In this document: positions 42,358 through 54,400 of the stretch, piece by piece | How the letters are laid out: every line of letters begins with the position of its first letter | How positions within the stretch are numbered: the first letter of the stretch is position 1 | Source: Roridomyces roridus | Lineage: Eukaryota > Basidiomycota > Agaricomycetes > Agaricales > Mycenaceae | Length of the DNA stretch: 64,000 nucleotides | Reading direction: 5' to 3' | NCBI GenBank assembly: GCA_029378245.1 | Contig: JARKIF010000177.1 | Location: 1-64,000 of the forward strand | Notes under the pieces: generated by a model | What the model was told of the DNA's origin: nothing | Database searches by the model: none | Seen by the model: only the letters and a program-made list of their open reading frames with translations | Translations under genes and position numbers: made by a program

Positions 42358-42954
42358 ATGACTTTTCCGCCATCAAGCTCTTCTGAGCATCCCAGTGAAG
42401 GTTCAACGACGGCTACATCCGCTACATCTGGAGAACTAAAAGATACGACCGACTCGAATCAGGTCAGTGAGGCAGAACTTGAGGAGGTGCTGCGCATTGC
42501 AGACGAGTTCATGGTGCGTATTTCCATCTTCTGCATGACATCCCAAACGCTCATATGACGATTCAGAATTCTTTCCCTACTGAGAAGGACTAGGAAGACA
42601 AAATTCGTACTTGGGAAGAACAAAATCATTACGATCCCGACGTTGGCACAGTCGATTCCTTTGTGAATCAGTACTCAATCTCGTTAAGCAGAAGACAACG
42701 TTATAGGACTCAGGAGACGAAAAATATACGGCAGTCGCATTGGCCATAATAGACGCGGAGGTTGAAACTCATAGAGAAAGATTCAAGCGGTGGCAGGATA
42801 CTCTAAGTAAAGCGCAGTTGGGTGAGTTTTTCGGCACCATCCTGTGGACTTGGCGGCTCAAAATTGCGCGAGATGCCATTCAGGATGCTATGGCAGACAG
42901 GGCAATGGCGAATTATAATTCCGACGACGATGACTGGTGCTGCCATGGTCACTA
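42358..42954 (+). pseudogene. Small hypothetical gene, tandem copy (b)
   Basis: MTFPPSSSSEHPSEGSTTAT begins exon 1, which ends QVSEAELEEVLRIADEFM before GTGCGTATT. The second piece (EDKIRTWEEQNHYDPDVGTV) is preceded in frame by a TAG, and the third reads RERFKRWQDTLSKAQLGEFF, ending DDDDWCCHGH. The relation to copy (a) is clear in three separate pieces. The in-frame TAG may be a nonsense mutation, or the acceptor may be that TAG itself, which would make the gene intact. Confidence 0.4.
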
Positions 42955-43368
42955 GTCTTTATCATCGTCGTGCGGCGTGCTCTAAGACGCTGCTTGTTAT
43001 TTGAACCCCAAACCGTTCACAGTAAAACGGCTCGAGTGCCTCAGCCGTTGCAGTGGTCGACCGGAGTATCATACAAGAGATGAAGCCGTGAAGACAAGCC
43101 GAGGCCGGAAGGGGAGACTTGTGTCGGATTTTAAGTCTGCACCAGACCGGTTTCGAGCCGGAGGTTCGCAAGTATACGAGTTGTATTAATAATGAGGAAA
43201 TCAGAGATTTATTGCCTGCCATGGTGGACGAAAGCAAGTTGCTACAGAATCCAGATGCCGTCAGTGATCTGCAACTCTTTCTCAACCACTTTCCGTCCAT
43301 CCCTGAAACCATTGGCCTTCTCTCATTCAGATGGGAACCATTTCTGAAGATGGTAAAGGCATCTTTTT

Positions 43369-44784
43369 TTGTACACAAAAGAATTAGAAATCATTATCTC
43401 TCAAGGTTTGGCCACGACTATCGACTCTCTGCCCTTCGAACTATTGGCCGAAGTCATGCTCTTCGCGGCTACAGACCGGATTCGGAAGACGGTGTTATCC
43501 CTGAGCTGGGTCTGCTCGAACTGGAGACAGATTGCCATTCAGACACCACAGCTTTGGGTTACACGACTGCCGTTGTCGAAGTCGTCGTTCTTCGATAATC
43601 TCGTGAAGCATTCCGCGACCGCCCTGTTCTTGGAGCGGTCTGCGCCTCTCCTTTTCCCCGTCCGCATTCACGACATTGGTTCGCAGTCTAGAGCGGATAT
43701 CCTTCCGCTCCTCGCCGCAGTGCGTGATGCTGCGCCCAGATGGCAGAGCCTCAGCCTCCATTCCAATCATCCAGATTCTGAACATGAAATTCTGGCTCAG
43801 ATACCCGCTGGGCAATTGGATTGTCTCGAAACACTGGATTTGCAGTTGAGCGGCTCAGATGTTTGGGGTAGCCGAGTCTTCACATCTGCACTTCGGCTGC
43901 GGGATGTCACATTTGCGACAGATCTCTTCTCCCCGTCCCATATCGTCGCTATGCCATGGAGCCAGCTTACTCGACTCGAGTTGGTGTGTCCGTCGCCGCA
44001 GGAATGCCTTGATGCCCTCGCACAGTGCAAAAATGTTTCCACGGTCGATATTCTCACCAAACAATGGGATTCAGATGTTGTGGTTGGCGCGGGCGCAACT
44101 CTCGAGTACCTGGAGGTGTTGGACATCCAGATGAGAGTGGGCTCGATAGGCGAAGATTTGGGGCCATTTCTTAGGCAACTTCAAGCGCCTGCGCTGACTT
44201 GCCTTCGCCTGTCGCTGGACTTCCACTACATAGAAGATCATGAGTGGTTGACTTCGTACCTCACCCCGGACTTGGCACTCTTTCTATCGCATTCCCCTAG
44301 ACTGGAGCATCTCAATCTATACAATTGTATATTGGCTGCGGACATGGCGGAGGACATCATCACCCACACCCCACACCTCATCCAGCTTTTCTTCTCCAAC
44401 AATGACCCAAATAATCACATCCAGGACGATTTCTTTCGGGCGCTGGGAGACACGAACACCGACGGCACTCATCGTCTGGTACCCTCCCTGCAGACCCTGG
44501 ATCTCGGAGAGCTTTTCTTTGATTTCACAGAAGCGGCTCTTTGGGACATGCTCAAGTCAAGAGGCTGGGTCCTTTCCGAAGACGACCAAACTTCGATGCC
44601 TCAAGCACAGTTGAAGTGCGTGGGACTTGGTTGGAATGAAACCTTTCACCATCGCAACGATACCAACGGGCTGTTCACGTTCAAGTTCCGCCATGCTCTC
44701 TGGATGTATCAACAGCGAGGTTTCGAGTTCTTTGGAATCGTCGACTTGAAGGACAGGAAAAGGAGTGGTGGATACGAGAATTGA
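43369..44784 (+). CDS. F-box/LRR-like protein, paralogue 3
   Basis: The F-box reads ATTIDSLPFELLAEVMLFA, then LSWVCSNWRQIAIQTPQLW. The LRR-like body aligns with paralogues 1 and 2: CLETLDLQLSGSDVWGS, LTRLELVCPSPQECLDALAQ, EYLEVLDIQMRVGSIGEDLG, LEHLNLYNCILAADMAEDII. It is closer to paralogue 1 in CKNVSTVDILTKQWDS. About 460-470 residues. The true start is uncertain: the residues before ATTIDSLPFE at 43369 do not match the MNAPIETLPFE of the others, and a T-rich stretch at 43358-43370 followed by CTCAAG could be an intron end. An upstream frame (43119-43350, DLLPAMVDESKLLQNPDAVS) might be an additional 5' exon or a relic of another gene. Confidence 0.8.
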   Translation: MYTKELEIIISQGLATTIDSLPFELLAEVMLFAATDRIRKTVLSLSWVCSNWRQIAIQTPQLWVTRLPLSKSSFFDNLVKHSATALFLERSAPLLFPVRIHDIGSQSRADILPLLAAVRDAAPRWQSLSLHSNHPDSEHEILAQIPAGQLDCLETLDLQLSGSDVWGSRVFTSALRLRDVTFATDLFSPSHIVAMPWSQLTRLELVCPSPQECLDALAQCKNVSTVDILTKQWDSDVVVGAGATLEYLEVLDIQMRVGSIGEDLGPFLRQLQAPALTCLRLSLDFHYIEDHEWLTSYLTPDLALFLSHSPRLEHLNLYNCILAADMAEDIITHTPHLIQLFFSNNDPNNHIQDDFFRALGDTNTDGTHRLVPSLQTLDLGELFFDFTEAALWDMLKSRGWVLSEDDQTSMPQAQLKCVGLGWNETFHHRNDTNGLFTFKFRHALWMYQQRGFEFFGIVDLKDRKRSGGYEN

Positions 44785-45042
44785 CTGGCATGGGAATTAG
44801 TCTGAATACTGAATAATATCATGTTTGGCGAACTCCGATCTTAGTTTCTCGTTGCGGGCTGTTGCGGGTGGGCCGGGTTTGTATGTAGCCCGGAGAGAGA
44901 CGGCGGAACAGAATGTATGACAGCTGTCAATCACGGTGGCTGTTTTTTGCTTTGTCTCTGTTGTCTCTTACCTTCTTTGGGATGCTGCTTCCAGAACGAC
45001 GTTCTTCTCGCTTGTACTTGCTCACAGCCTCTCATACCGGCC

Positions 45043-47430
45043 ATGGAGCTGCCAGAGCACTATACCAGACCTCGGTATGAAGGTCAGACCGTTTCGGAAA
45101 ACACTCAAGTCCACTGGGTCTGACAATCGCGTCGGAAAGATATCAAGCAACGGGAAGACGATCCTTCCGAGAACATATGGTCTGCATCCTGTTTTCTTGT
45201 TTTCGTTCAGACCTGCCAATTCTCAAACTGGAACAGGAAGATTTACATGAGTGAAATCGAGAAACACAATAAAGTTGTCGTGGAATGTTGGAGAGCAGAT
45301 ATGAACTCTATCCTTATCTTTGTGTGCCTTCCGCTGGGTATTCCCTTCTGTAAACTGATACACCTTAGGCTGGTCTTTTCTCTGGCAGCTTGACGACGTT
45401 TCTGGTTGAGAGTTACCAGTCACTCATTCCCACATCTCCCGACCCAAATGCGGAACTGGTGCGACAACTCTCGCAACTCATATTATCCAATGGTGGCTTG
45501 AACTACACTACTCCGACCGCGCTTGCTTTGAGCAGCGACCCACCATTTGTTCCCCCTGCTTCGGCATTGATCTGCAATATATTGTGGTCCTCGATATTCT
45601 CACTTCATTTGGCGTTTCTAATCCTGCTGCAGGTTTCTCAGTCTTGGTTTCAGCCTCAGCTGTGCTCTTTCTGCAACCCTCGTTGACCAGTGGGCTCGCA
45701 ATTATATCCTGGCCACGGAAAGCCGACCGTCGCTGCATAAACGCGCGAGAATATCGTCATACCTCCACTCGGGTCTCCAACGATTCCAAATGAACAAGGT
45801 TGTAGAGACAATCCCTACCTTGCTACACATCTCGTTGCTCTTATTCTTCGCCGGATTGGTCGAGTTTTTACGCCCGATCAATGCAGCGATCAGCAACCTC
45901 ATGCTAGCTGTGCTGCTGCTTTGCGGCGGCCTCTACTTCATCGTCACTATTCTCCCCATATTCTTTACCGATTGCCCGTATCAAACGCCGCTGTCAAATT
46001 TTTGGTGGCACATCTTCCGAGGTTTGCGCCTCGTTGGACGTCGGGATTACCCAGGTTTACCACGGCGGACCTTTACATCCATGGCAGAAGTCCGAGAGGC
46101 GGACGCCACCGAAATATCTCAAGACCGCGACGAGCGGGACTTTGAAGCCATGCGGTGGACAATGCTGACATTGCGAGAAGATAGCGACTTGGACCCTCTC
46201 CTTGGATTCATTCCTCGAGTTGTATCTGGATTCGACTACAGCTACAAGCTCCTACTCCACAGACTCCTCAACCACGACGACCCCACCATTGGACTCCGAT
46301 ACCGCATTCCGCCTCTTCTTGGAATATGCGCCGAGGGCCGCCTGAGTCCCTCACTGGCGCAGAGTCGATCCAGGACATGCCTACATGCCATTTGGTCTTT
46401 AACACTAATGACTGTCCCCCTATCCATTCCTTTCACTTATGCGTCTCGCAAAACGCTACCATTTGACGAGACCACCCTCAGACACATCCGAAACGCCAAG
46501 CGGCACATTCCCGCTGTGGCGGACTCAGCAGACTCGACTGCGGCTGCCGTTTCCCGTAGCCTTCTAGACATGTTTGCTGACATGGCTGTGAGCATGCAAG
46601 AAGACCTCGAAATCTTTGTGCGTTCCGGGCATTGCCGCAGATCTGGATGGATGGCACCGCAGCCTCCAAGCGCAGCGAAAAACGTGCAGCAGCTATTTGG
46701 CGCCGTCGAGAAGCTCCTCTCAGACTCATTACATGTGGATGCCACATCCCCGATTTTCCACATGACGATAGACGCGTGTAGAAAATCTGTCGACGAATTT
46801 CTGGACGCCGTCGTTTCCTCTGACGCGTCAACCGAGGAAGGCAGAACTCTGGCGTCCGAGGCTCTGGAACACATCCAAACCTTCCAGAGGCTCCTCAACG
46901 ACGCCGGACTAGCCCTGGCACTCGAATACGTCGCGTGCCTCGTCCGGAGCCCCGCACTTCCCTACGAGGCATTCAAAACCCTCCGCCGCCTCTTCCTCCC
47001 CATCAACTTTGATCTCAGCACCGCCCGACCCCACATACAATCCCAACTCGTCGCCCACCTCGACGATGCACTCGAACAACACCCCTCACGCGGCTCACGG
47101 CTCCCGGACAGCATCATCAATATCTTCCTCCAACTCTCGAGTGGATCGATCCACGATCCCGGCTGTGCGCAAAAAGCGCGTGGAATCATCCGACATTACC
47201 TCGATATACTACCCGTACCTGCAACCCGCGATGCAGCGCTTAAAGCGATCGTAGAGCTCGAGCGGGTGATTCCTGGGACCGCAGATGCGGTCACAGCCAA
47301 CCCAATATTGGGCCTCCTCAGTTCCCACATGTACGCCAATACCAGGCTGGAGAGGAGGAAGACTGTGGACTTGGTAGGAGACTCGCCTGTTGTACCTTTT
47401 GTTACACCGAGGCTGGATGTCCGGCCATAA
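45043..47430 (+). CDS. DUF6535 membrane protein
   Basis: Exons recovered: a possible start MELPEHYTRPRYEGQTVSEN (45043); then KIYMSEIEKHNKVVVECWRA and DMNSILIF; after an intron AGLFSGSLTTFLVESYQSLI; an intron at Trp; then FLSLGFSLSCALSATLVDQW with ARNYILATESRPS; and the long last exon beginning at the QMNKVVETIPTLLHISLLLF segment. This order, with four hydrophobic helices and the 'LDQWARxYL' pattern, defines the DUF6535 family, which is expanded in Agaricomycetes and has no known function. The remainder (about 400 residues) is a helical repeat-like cytosolic domain. The first exon junction at 45110-45230 is not in agreement with phase, so a small exon may be missing. Confidence 0.8.
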
Positions 47431-47462
47431 TATGTGCGGTTGTCGTTGTACGAATGGAATTT

Positions 47463-48362
47463 TTACATGAGATAAAGAGACACTCCGAGCGCGATAGCCC
47501 CTCCGACAACAAGCACGCCTGCGAGGTTGCGAATCGAGCGAATGATGGCTTTGCTCGCCAGCACGCCCATCTTTTCTTTCAACGCCGACGCCTCATTGAT
47601 TCGAGGGAAAGGCACGTCTGGCACTGGTTTGCCAAGGAATTTGCACAACGGCTCCCAACCACTCCCCAACTCGTACTCCAGCAGTCTCTCCTTCGGGGTG
47701 ACCCTCCTGATCTCGGCGTAGTGTGCCCGATACTTGTCCCTCGAAACCTTCTCCGCCTCGTGCAACGTCGACGACTTGAACTCCTCATTCATCCAGATTC
47801 GCACGAGGGTAGACAACCTGGCCATCCACGTCGGGTCAAACCACGCCGCGACGTGGAACGTCTGGTCAAAACTACTGTCGATCACGAGCTGCCATGACTT
47901 GTACCAAGACTCGATGTCGCGTTCCACCAAAATGACTTTGGCCTCGGGGTACGCCTCGATGAGCTCTGGTGCAAATGAGGTGCACGGCGCATCGGTCACC
48001 GCCATGCAGTGACCGAGAAGTTTGTCGAATTCGGCGCGCCCAAACTTGCCTTTCCCTTGGAACTTGGCTTTGTAGGCCTCGATCCACATATCGCAATCTT
48101 GGACGTTTTCGTAGATGTTGAAGAAATGGTAGCAGTCGTTGTATCCCAGGATTTGCAGCGCCGCTTTCATCGCTATAGGGGTATGAGGAACGAGTGCGGG
48201 ATAACAATGACCGACGGTGAACTCACAAGCTGTTCCAGTGCGCGACATGCCGAGGTTTAAGACCTCCATGAGCACCACCCGCCTGCACTTGTGCCTGTCA
48301 ATCCCGCGGTCCTCGACGTACATCTCGGGGTGTCGAATACGAATGTCTTCCACCGCTGACAT
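47463..48362 (-). CDS. P-loop sulfotransferase-like protein with C-terminal anchor
   Basis: Two exons from MSAVEDIRIRHPEMYVEDRG (48362), with an intron at about 48173-48229 that joins GMSRTGTA to MKAALQILGY. GMSRTGTAMKAAL is the PAPS-binding P-loop of fungal sulfotransferase-fold proteins; AYPEAKVILVERDIESWYKS provides the 3'-phosphate-binding region. Near the end, RVTPKERLLEYELGSGWEPL and CKFLGKPVPDVPFPRIN are standard for the family. The C-terminal AGVLVVGGAIALGVSLYLM is a single hydrophobic helix, so the enzyme is probably tail-anchored. The substrate is unknown; many fungal members have not been shown to transfer sulfate. Confidence 0.85.
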   Translation of the reverse strand: MSAVEDIRIRHPEMYVEDRGIDRHKCRRVVLMEVLNLGMSRTGTACEFTVGHCYPALVPHTPIAMKAALQILGYNDCYHFFNIYENVQDCDMWIEAYKAKFQGKGKFGRAEFDKLLGHCMAVTDAPCTSFAPELIEAYPEAKVILVERDIESWYKSWQLVIDSSFDQTFHVAAWFDPTWMARLSTLVRIWMNEEFKSSTLHEAEKVSRDKYRAHYAEIRRVTPKERLLEYELGSGWEPLCKFLGKPVPDVPFPRINEASALKEKMGVLASKAIIRSIRNLAGVLVVGGAIALGVSLYLM

Positions 48363-48539
48363 TTTGGAAAAGAAAAGAGAGAACGAGTTGTCTTGCTGGC
48401 TGGCGAAGGAGTGAAAACTTAAAAGAGGGAGAAATTGATTTGAAAATGTGGCTGGATGATATCATGGATGCGGTCGTGCAGCGGTCTGGCCCGCGACATT
48501 GAGCGGGGACATATCTTCATATTGAATTGGCGCCTTGAC

Positions 48540-48711
48540 AGCTAACTGCATAATTCTGGAGCGCTCTCAAAAATACTTCACTCACACTTTGACAGCTCTC
48601 CCGCAACCCTCAATGGTCGACACTGTGGAGCGTGGACCTCATTAGGAAGGTCAACGTCATCTACCGGCTGTAGACTTTTTTTTCAAGTGCTCCAGAATTA
48701 TGCAGTTAGCT
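48540..48711. repeat. Inverted repeat, 23-bp perfect arms
   Basis: AGCTAACTGCATAATTCTGGAGC at 48540-48562 is the exact reverse complement of 48689-48711, with 126 bp between. An A-run next to the left arm faces a T-run next to the right arm, which lengthens the pairing imperfectly. It lies between the sulfotransferase 5' end and the kinase 3' end. It could be a MITE or solo terminal repeat, or a transcribed hairpin. Confidence 0.85.
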
Positions 48712-49165
48712 GGAACTAACGAAACGGGCGCTGTAAGCCTCCTAGTTCCCTTCGAACGTGCAGACATGGTTGCGGTGGTGAAAATAGCGTGAATGCCGCG
48801 GCGGAGTTTCCAAGTCAATTCCGCCCGAGGCTGGCGCATCTGATGAGAGCTGATGGAAGAGGCCCCGGCCGATGATCCGTTGCGGGGAGCCCAGCTTGCA
48901 GCTCCTTCCTCCAGTCTTCTCCTTGCACTGTACAGTGTAAAACCTGTCTTGCGACTCTTGGCACTCGCGGAAAAACGGTATTTGAGAACTCGCGGTGGCG
49001 CAATCCCTCGTTCCGATGCGGGGAATGAAGATGAATAATAAAAAGAAAGAAGAAAGCGTTACAGGGGGTATATGGTACATAAGTACTGCCTGTAACTGAA
49101 AAGAAGACGAGGGTATACACAAGAGAAACGGAGAGAATAAAGTAGAGATAAAGAAATCGAGTCCT

Positions 49166-51278
49166 TCAATACCAGAAACGCTCCCAACTTGCGGGAGTCT
49201 TGGGCTTGGTCTTATCGAAAGAAGGCGGAGGAAGAGCACCACGAGCCAACGCGTCCCAGTTCCTGAACGATAGTCAACACAACTCGCAGAAGCGGAAAAT
49301 GCGACTTACAAACTTCCCCAAATGCGATGCGCCTTGATATCATGTACGGTCGCCCACCGGCTGAACGGATCCGGCTTGAACGCCTAGAAGAACCAGATGA
49401 GCCTCGCACGTCGGTATCGATACAAGAATCACCCACCTCTTTGAAAAAATCGCGCTCCGCCTCTCCGAGCACCACTTCATAATTCGCACCATCCAGATCA
49501 AGAACGAGCGGCCTGAAATACGTCTCCCTCTCGCTATCGTATGCCCAAGGAAGTGCGCCAGTCATAGCTTCGAAGAACGTCACCGCCCACGACCAGATAT
49601 CCACCCCATACGAATACTGCTCAAACCGAAAAACTTCCGGCGCTGAATACTTGGGAGTCCCGCGCCCCTCTTTGACGACGATGTGCGGGTTGTTCTTGCT
49701 GGGCCATAGGAGGGGAAAGTGGTCTTCACCGCGCGCTCTAGCTTCTTCCCAGCTGTTCCCGCCGCTCACATTCACATCAAAGGTTTTCGAGAGACCAAAG
49801 TCGGTGAGCACAATGTTGCCGCGACTGTCAAAGAGGATATTGTCGGGCTTGATATCCCTGTGTAGGATTCCGATTCGATGGAGACCGTGGATGGCAAGCA
49901 GCTGGAAAGACGTGTAAGCATCACGAACTTGTCATATAACAGTTAATCGTACCATTTGCGCTGCATAGTACGTCCCCAGGGCACTGCCGAGATATCCGCC
50001 CACCAATTTCATCTTATCGGACAAAGTACCACCCGGAACGTAATCCTGGAGACAGTTAGACACGGCGTCAACAGGCAGATAAAACCCATAGCCTACCATG
50101 ATGAGAATAAAGTCAAAATTGTCGTAAAAGGCCCCAAATAGAGTTGTCGCAGACACAGGGTTGCCGCAGCTGCGCAGCTGATTCATAGGGCGGACCTCTT
50201 CGCTCACAACGCACCCGAGCAACGTCTGAGAGATTCTTTTGATTGCTACCTGCTCGCCGGTGCCTTGAATGTGGCCACGGGAGACGCGCCCGAAAGCCCC
50301 GCTGCCAATGCTCTTCTCCACGACGATTTCGGTCGGAACCAGGTGTGAAGGCCCATTGTAAAGGGAAAACTTCTTCCATGTCGTATGTGATGGTGCTGGA
50401 GGCGCTGCTGGTTGTGGTGGTCGGGGCCGGGGAGGGGGTGGGACGGGGTTGTCGGTCGCGATGTTTTCAGGTTGGCCAAGCGAGGTGGGATGTTCTGGTC
50501 CGGATATTGCTTTAGCTGCCTGTATAAGAAGCCAGAGGACGACGATGAGGGCCTTGTCGATAACCCAAGGGACTACGACTGTGGCCAATTCGGTGAAGAT
50601 ATAGCGACCAGCGTCAATCGAGGCCTTGCCAACTCGATGGAGGAGATGGCCGGTCTGGCGGGAAAGGAGGAGGAACAGACGACCGAGCGACTGTCGTACT
50701 GCTCGAACGATAGAGCCGAATGTCGATACCAAAACTCGCCCGCCGGATTTGAGGACCGTAACGAAAGCTGCACGCCGTGATTCGACGGAAATCCAAACGT
50801 CCTTCGCTGAGTCGACCTGAATCTTCAAGTCTTTACACGTCCAATACGCCAAAAGAACAACGACGGCCAATACGAGGAGGCCAATGACGAGACTGAACGG
50901 CGACTCGAGAGCAGTGCCGACGTCATCTGCATCTAGAGGCATGAACACGATGGAAGGGAATATGTCGATGGGGGTTGGCGAGGGGAAGACATCGCTGGCT
51001 GCGAACACCTGGTCGGGCGGAGGAGGAGGCGGGAGGGACGGTGGGGGTTCGAATGAGATGGGAGGTGCCCATACGGTCAAGGCGTCGCAGCTCTTCTTGA
51101 CATCGCTGCTCAGCACTGCAACTATGGGCGAGACATTGGTGACCACGTCTTGCACGGCGGACGCGAGGTCTTGGGGCCAAGCAAAGACGACGAGCTCCTG
51201 GAGCCGGGAGCGCACACGGTCGAAGAGTTGGGAGAAGAAGAACGGGTTTGCGTAGAGGTGCATGGTCGTAGACTCCAA
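49166..51278 (-). CDS. Membrane-anchored Ser/Thr protein kinase
   Basis: N-terminus (from 51278) with a Pro-rich segment, a transmembrane helix (FSLVIGLLVLAVVVLLAYW), a basic amphipathic stretch and a second hydrophobic segment (VVVPWVIDKALIVVLWLLI). A complete kinase domain follows: glycine loop GSGAFGRV, VAIKRI (Lys), HRDIKPDN, DFGLS, GTPKYSAPEVF (APE) and DIWSWAVTFFEAMTG. The C-terminal tail, after PDPFSRWATVHDIKAHRIWG and an intron, reads NWDALARGALPPPSFDKTKP and ends SWERFWY, an arrangement like an AGC-kinase tail. Seven or so exons. The catalytic residues all look functional. The membrane N-terminus joined to an AGC-like kinase is unusual; the function is not known. Confidence 0.82.
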
Positions 51279-51431
51279 GATGTCAATTGATGGTCAGCCA
51301 CCAACAACGCGTAACTAGTGACAAACAACGCGTCTACATCACATGTGCGAGCCTGACGCGTGAAAAGTCATTAAGATAACGTTACAAAATGCATACGATA
51401 TGATGATACACAACTAAACCCAGAGATACGA

Positions 51432-54400
51432 CTACGATGTGCGGCGAGGCGGTAATGGAGGACCAGGATTGCCAACTACTATCGGCGGTGGGCCGACTTC
51501 TAACGAAGAAGACGAAGACGACGTCGTTGACCGACGTGACGAAGGGGGCGAAGACGGCAACCCAAGTCCAAGCCCAAGCTCCGCCGACACCCGTTTGTCC
51601 TTGTTCGCAATCGACTGCAAGGCCGCTGAAGCAGATGGGATCTCTGACTGCGACGCTGGAGGCGGTGTCAATTCCGGGCGTGACATGGACATGGACGTAG
51701 TTCGCGCCGGAGTACGCGGTGGAAGTGGAGGTGGCGCAGCACGCTTTGGTGAAGAACCATCCACTACAGGAAAAGACACCACAGGTGGTACCGGCGCAGG
51801 CTTGCCCTCGTCCGTCGCCGTAGAAGAAGATGACGCTGTTGAAGAACTGGAGGATGCGACAAGAGAATCGGGCGTAGGACTGCTTTCTGCCGGCGTTGGA
51901 GATTTCCAAAGGCGGTAGACGCTCTGTATCGCTGGGTTCTTTAACCGCGCTTCCGGCGAAGGCGATGGAGGCTTCGGAGCGACGTAACCCATTGACATGA
52001 CTTCGCCACGATGGCTGGCATGAATACCCGGTATTGTCATCATCTTTGCCTGCGGTTGTACGTGTATGGGAGAAGGTGAGGAAGGCGTCACAGGTGGTAG
52101 AGGGTCTGAATTTTGACGTCCAGGCGAGGGCGGTGGCTTTAGCGAGTTACTGGGACTGCTGCCTTCAACGGCAGCAGCACGCGCCATGAGCAGTGCAGAG
52201 CCATCAAATTCGCTTTGCCCATGCTCCAGTGTGATTGCCCGTTCGCGTTTGACCTCGGGTATTGGAATCGGTGACGAGCCCCTCGGCTCATTACCCTCAG
52301 ATTGCTCTTTACCCCGCCGTTCCGCCACAGCGGCTCTGACCTCGGCATAACTCGTTCGCGTCTTTGCCGGAGCACCGCCGTTGGAATCGACACGAAGCCG
52401 CGAGACAAAGGAACCGGAATCAGGCAACTCCTCCCCATTTCCCGCCGAATCCTTGTTCCCCGAGTCCTTCATCAACCCTGACCAATTAGAACTCCATTTG
52501 CGCATCGTCTCCTTGGCAGCATTACTGAGCACCTGCTGTTTGTCGCGCGATCTGAATGTAGAAAGGAAAGATGTTGTCGACGGACTCGATCCGTTGCGGA
52601 ATGAAGTGGATGGCTCGCTCGTGGTAGAAGGTTTGGTGGGGTCCTCGCTCGAGTTGGACTTGATGTGGCCCCATATTGATGATGACCGGGTGGGACGAGT
52701 GGAAGGCTGCAGATGGGACTCGTCGTCACCGTCTTCAGAGCGCTCCGGCGTGGCATCAGACGAAGCGTTGGGAGTGGAACGTGATCGAGGAGTTGTAGCC
52801 TTGTCTGTATCAACAGACCGTCCTCGTGAAAGTTCGTCCTCCTCATTCTGCTTCGGGTCACCAGAAAACCAGCTCTTCCGTCGATTAGGACGGGTGGAAG
52901 TCGAGTCGTCTCCGGATAATGAGGATGACCACGACAAGTCGGAAGTCTCGGGCGGGGATGAGGACTCTTCTCGGACGAGTTCGGCCGCAGATTGAGTAGG
53001 GCGCAAATTCGACGAGTCTGCCTCTGGCGGATCAGGAAGAGGTACAGAAGCCACAGAGGCATCTTCGGCTGGGACCTGCTCGGAGACGGAGGTCGGAGGC
53101 TTCTCGCGCCGCGCGGCATCGGCCCAGATACCGCCTCGATGGGAATAATTCGTGCTCTCGAAAAACGAGATATCATCCATGTTGGGCAGTACAACTGATT
53201 CTTGGATCTAAGAAATATAAATTTTGAAAACAAATGAAGATTCATTCACCCACGATTTCCTTCAGCTTCAACTCGAGAGTGCTGGTGATCATATTCCAAG
53301 TGATCTGCCGATCACTGACGATGGGCTCGACCTCGAAGACCATCTTGGGCGCCTGCGTGAAAGCATACCAGATGCGGTTGCTCGGAGGCCGCTTGATTTT
53401 GAGAAGCACATTCCCTTCAATCTCCTTCAGCACCGCAGCCAAGACGATTTTGACCGAGTAAGGTTTGAATCGCGAGCCCAAGTTGATCGTCGCGGTCGCC
53501 TCAATCGTGATACGAAACTCGCCCTTGTAATGCATATGAACCTCCATAGAGGCGTCTCCCTCTTTGGTGAGTTCCTTCAGCATGGGCTTGCTAAAGGTAG
53601 GCGCCTTGTTGCCAACCGAGACCTCGGTCACGACAATGTCGGTCAAAAACGTCGGGCGTTTAACTTTGGAAAGCTTCTTCATTATGCGTCGGATGATCTC
53701 GTCCTCGAGGGTGTGAGTGCGGTAAAAGCTGAAGAACACGCGACCAAAAAGGGCATTGAGCCAACGCATCGGGATCACGTCGGGCTTCTCGTCGAGCGTG
53801 TTGACGAGGTGGCTCATATCCGATGGTAGGAACACCGATTGCAAAGGTGTGAGCATGGGTGTCTGAGGAGGGTTGTCCGAGGCGTGTATCAATGCCAAGT
53901 ACCAGTCCTCCATTTCACAATTGGATCTGGCCAAATCATGAGTAAGAATCCGCGGCCCAAGAAAGATGCATTACCGCACGAAGATGAACCAAGGCGTCGC
54001 AACATCCATAGCCTCCGCCCGCGCCTCCTCCTTGACCCGCGCCTCCTCAAGTAACACCTCCCTCTCCTTCGGCTTGACCCCACCCTCCACCTCCACCTCC
54101 ACCTCAACCTTTTCCAGATCCATCTGCTTCGTCACACTCGGCAACCCCTTCAAGTTCTCCGGCGGGGGCACCTTCGGCTTCAAGCAAATCGCATTCCGCT
54201 TCGCAAAAAGCTCTCCATCCGGAATACCCTCCGGATACACCCCAACCTCATGCCCCCCCAACTCAATAGCAGCCTCACACTCGGTCATCGCCTCGTCCTC
54301 ATAAAGATACAAAATCTTGCCCTTCAAGACGACATACCACATATCCTTTGGCCTCGAGCGTTTCGGGTCCTTGGAGCGGGCGTCGAGGAAGGAGCGCACG

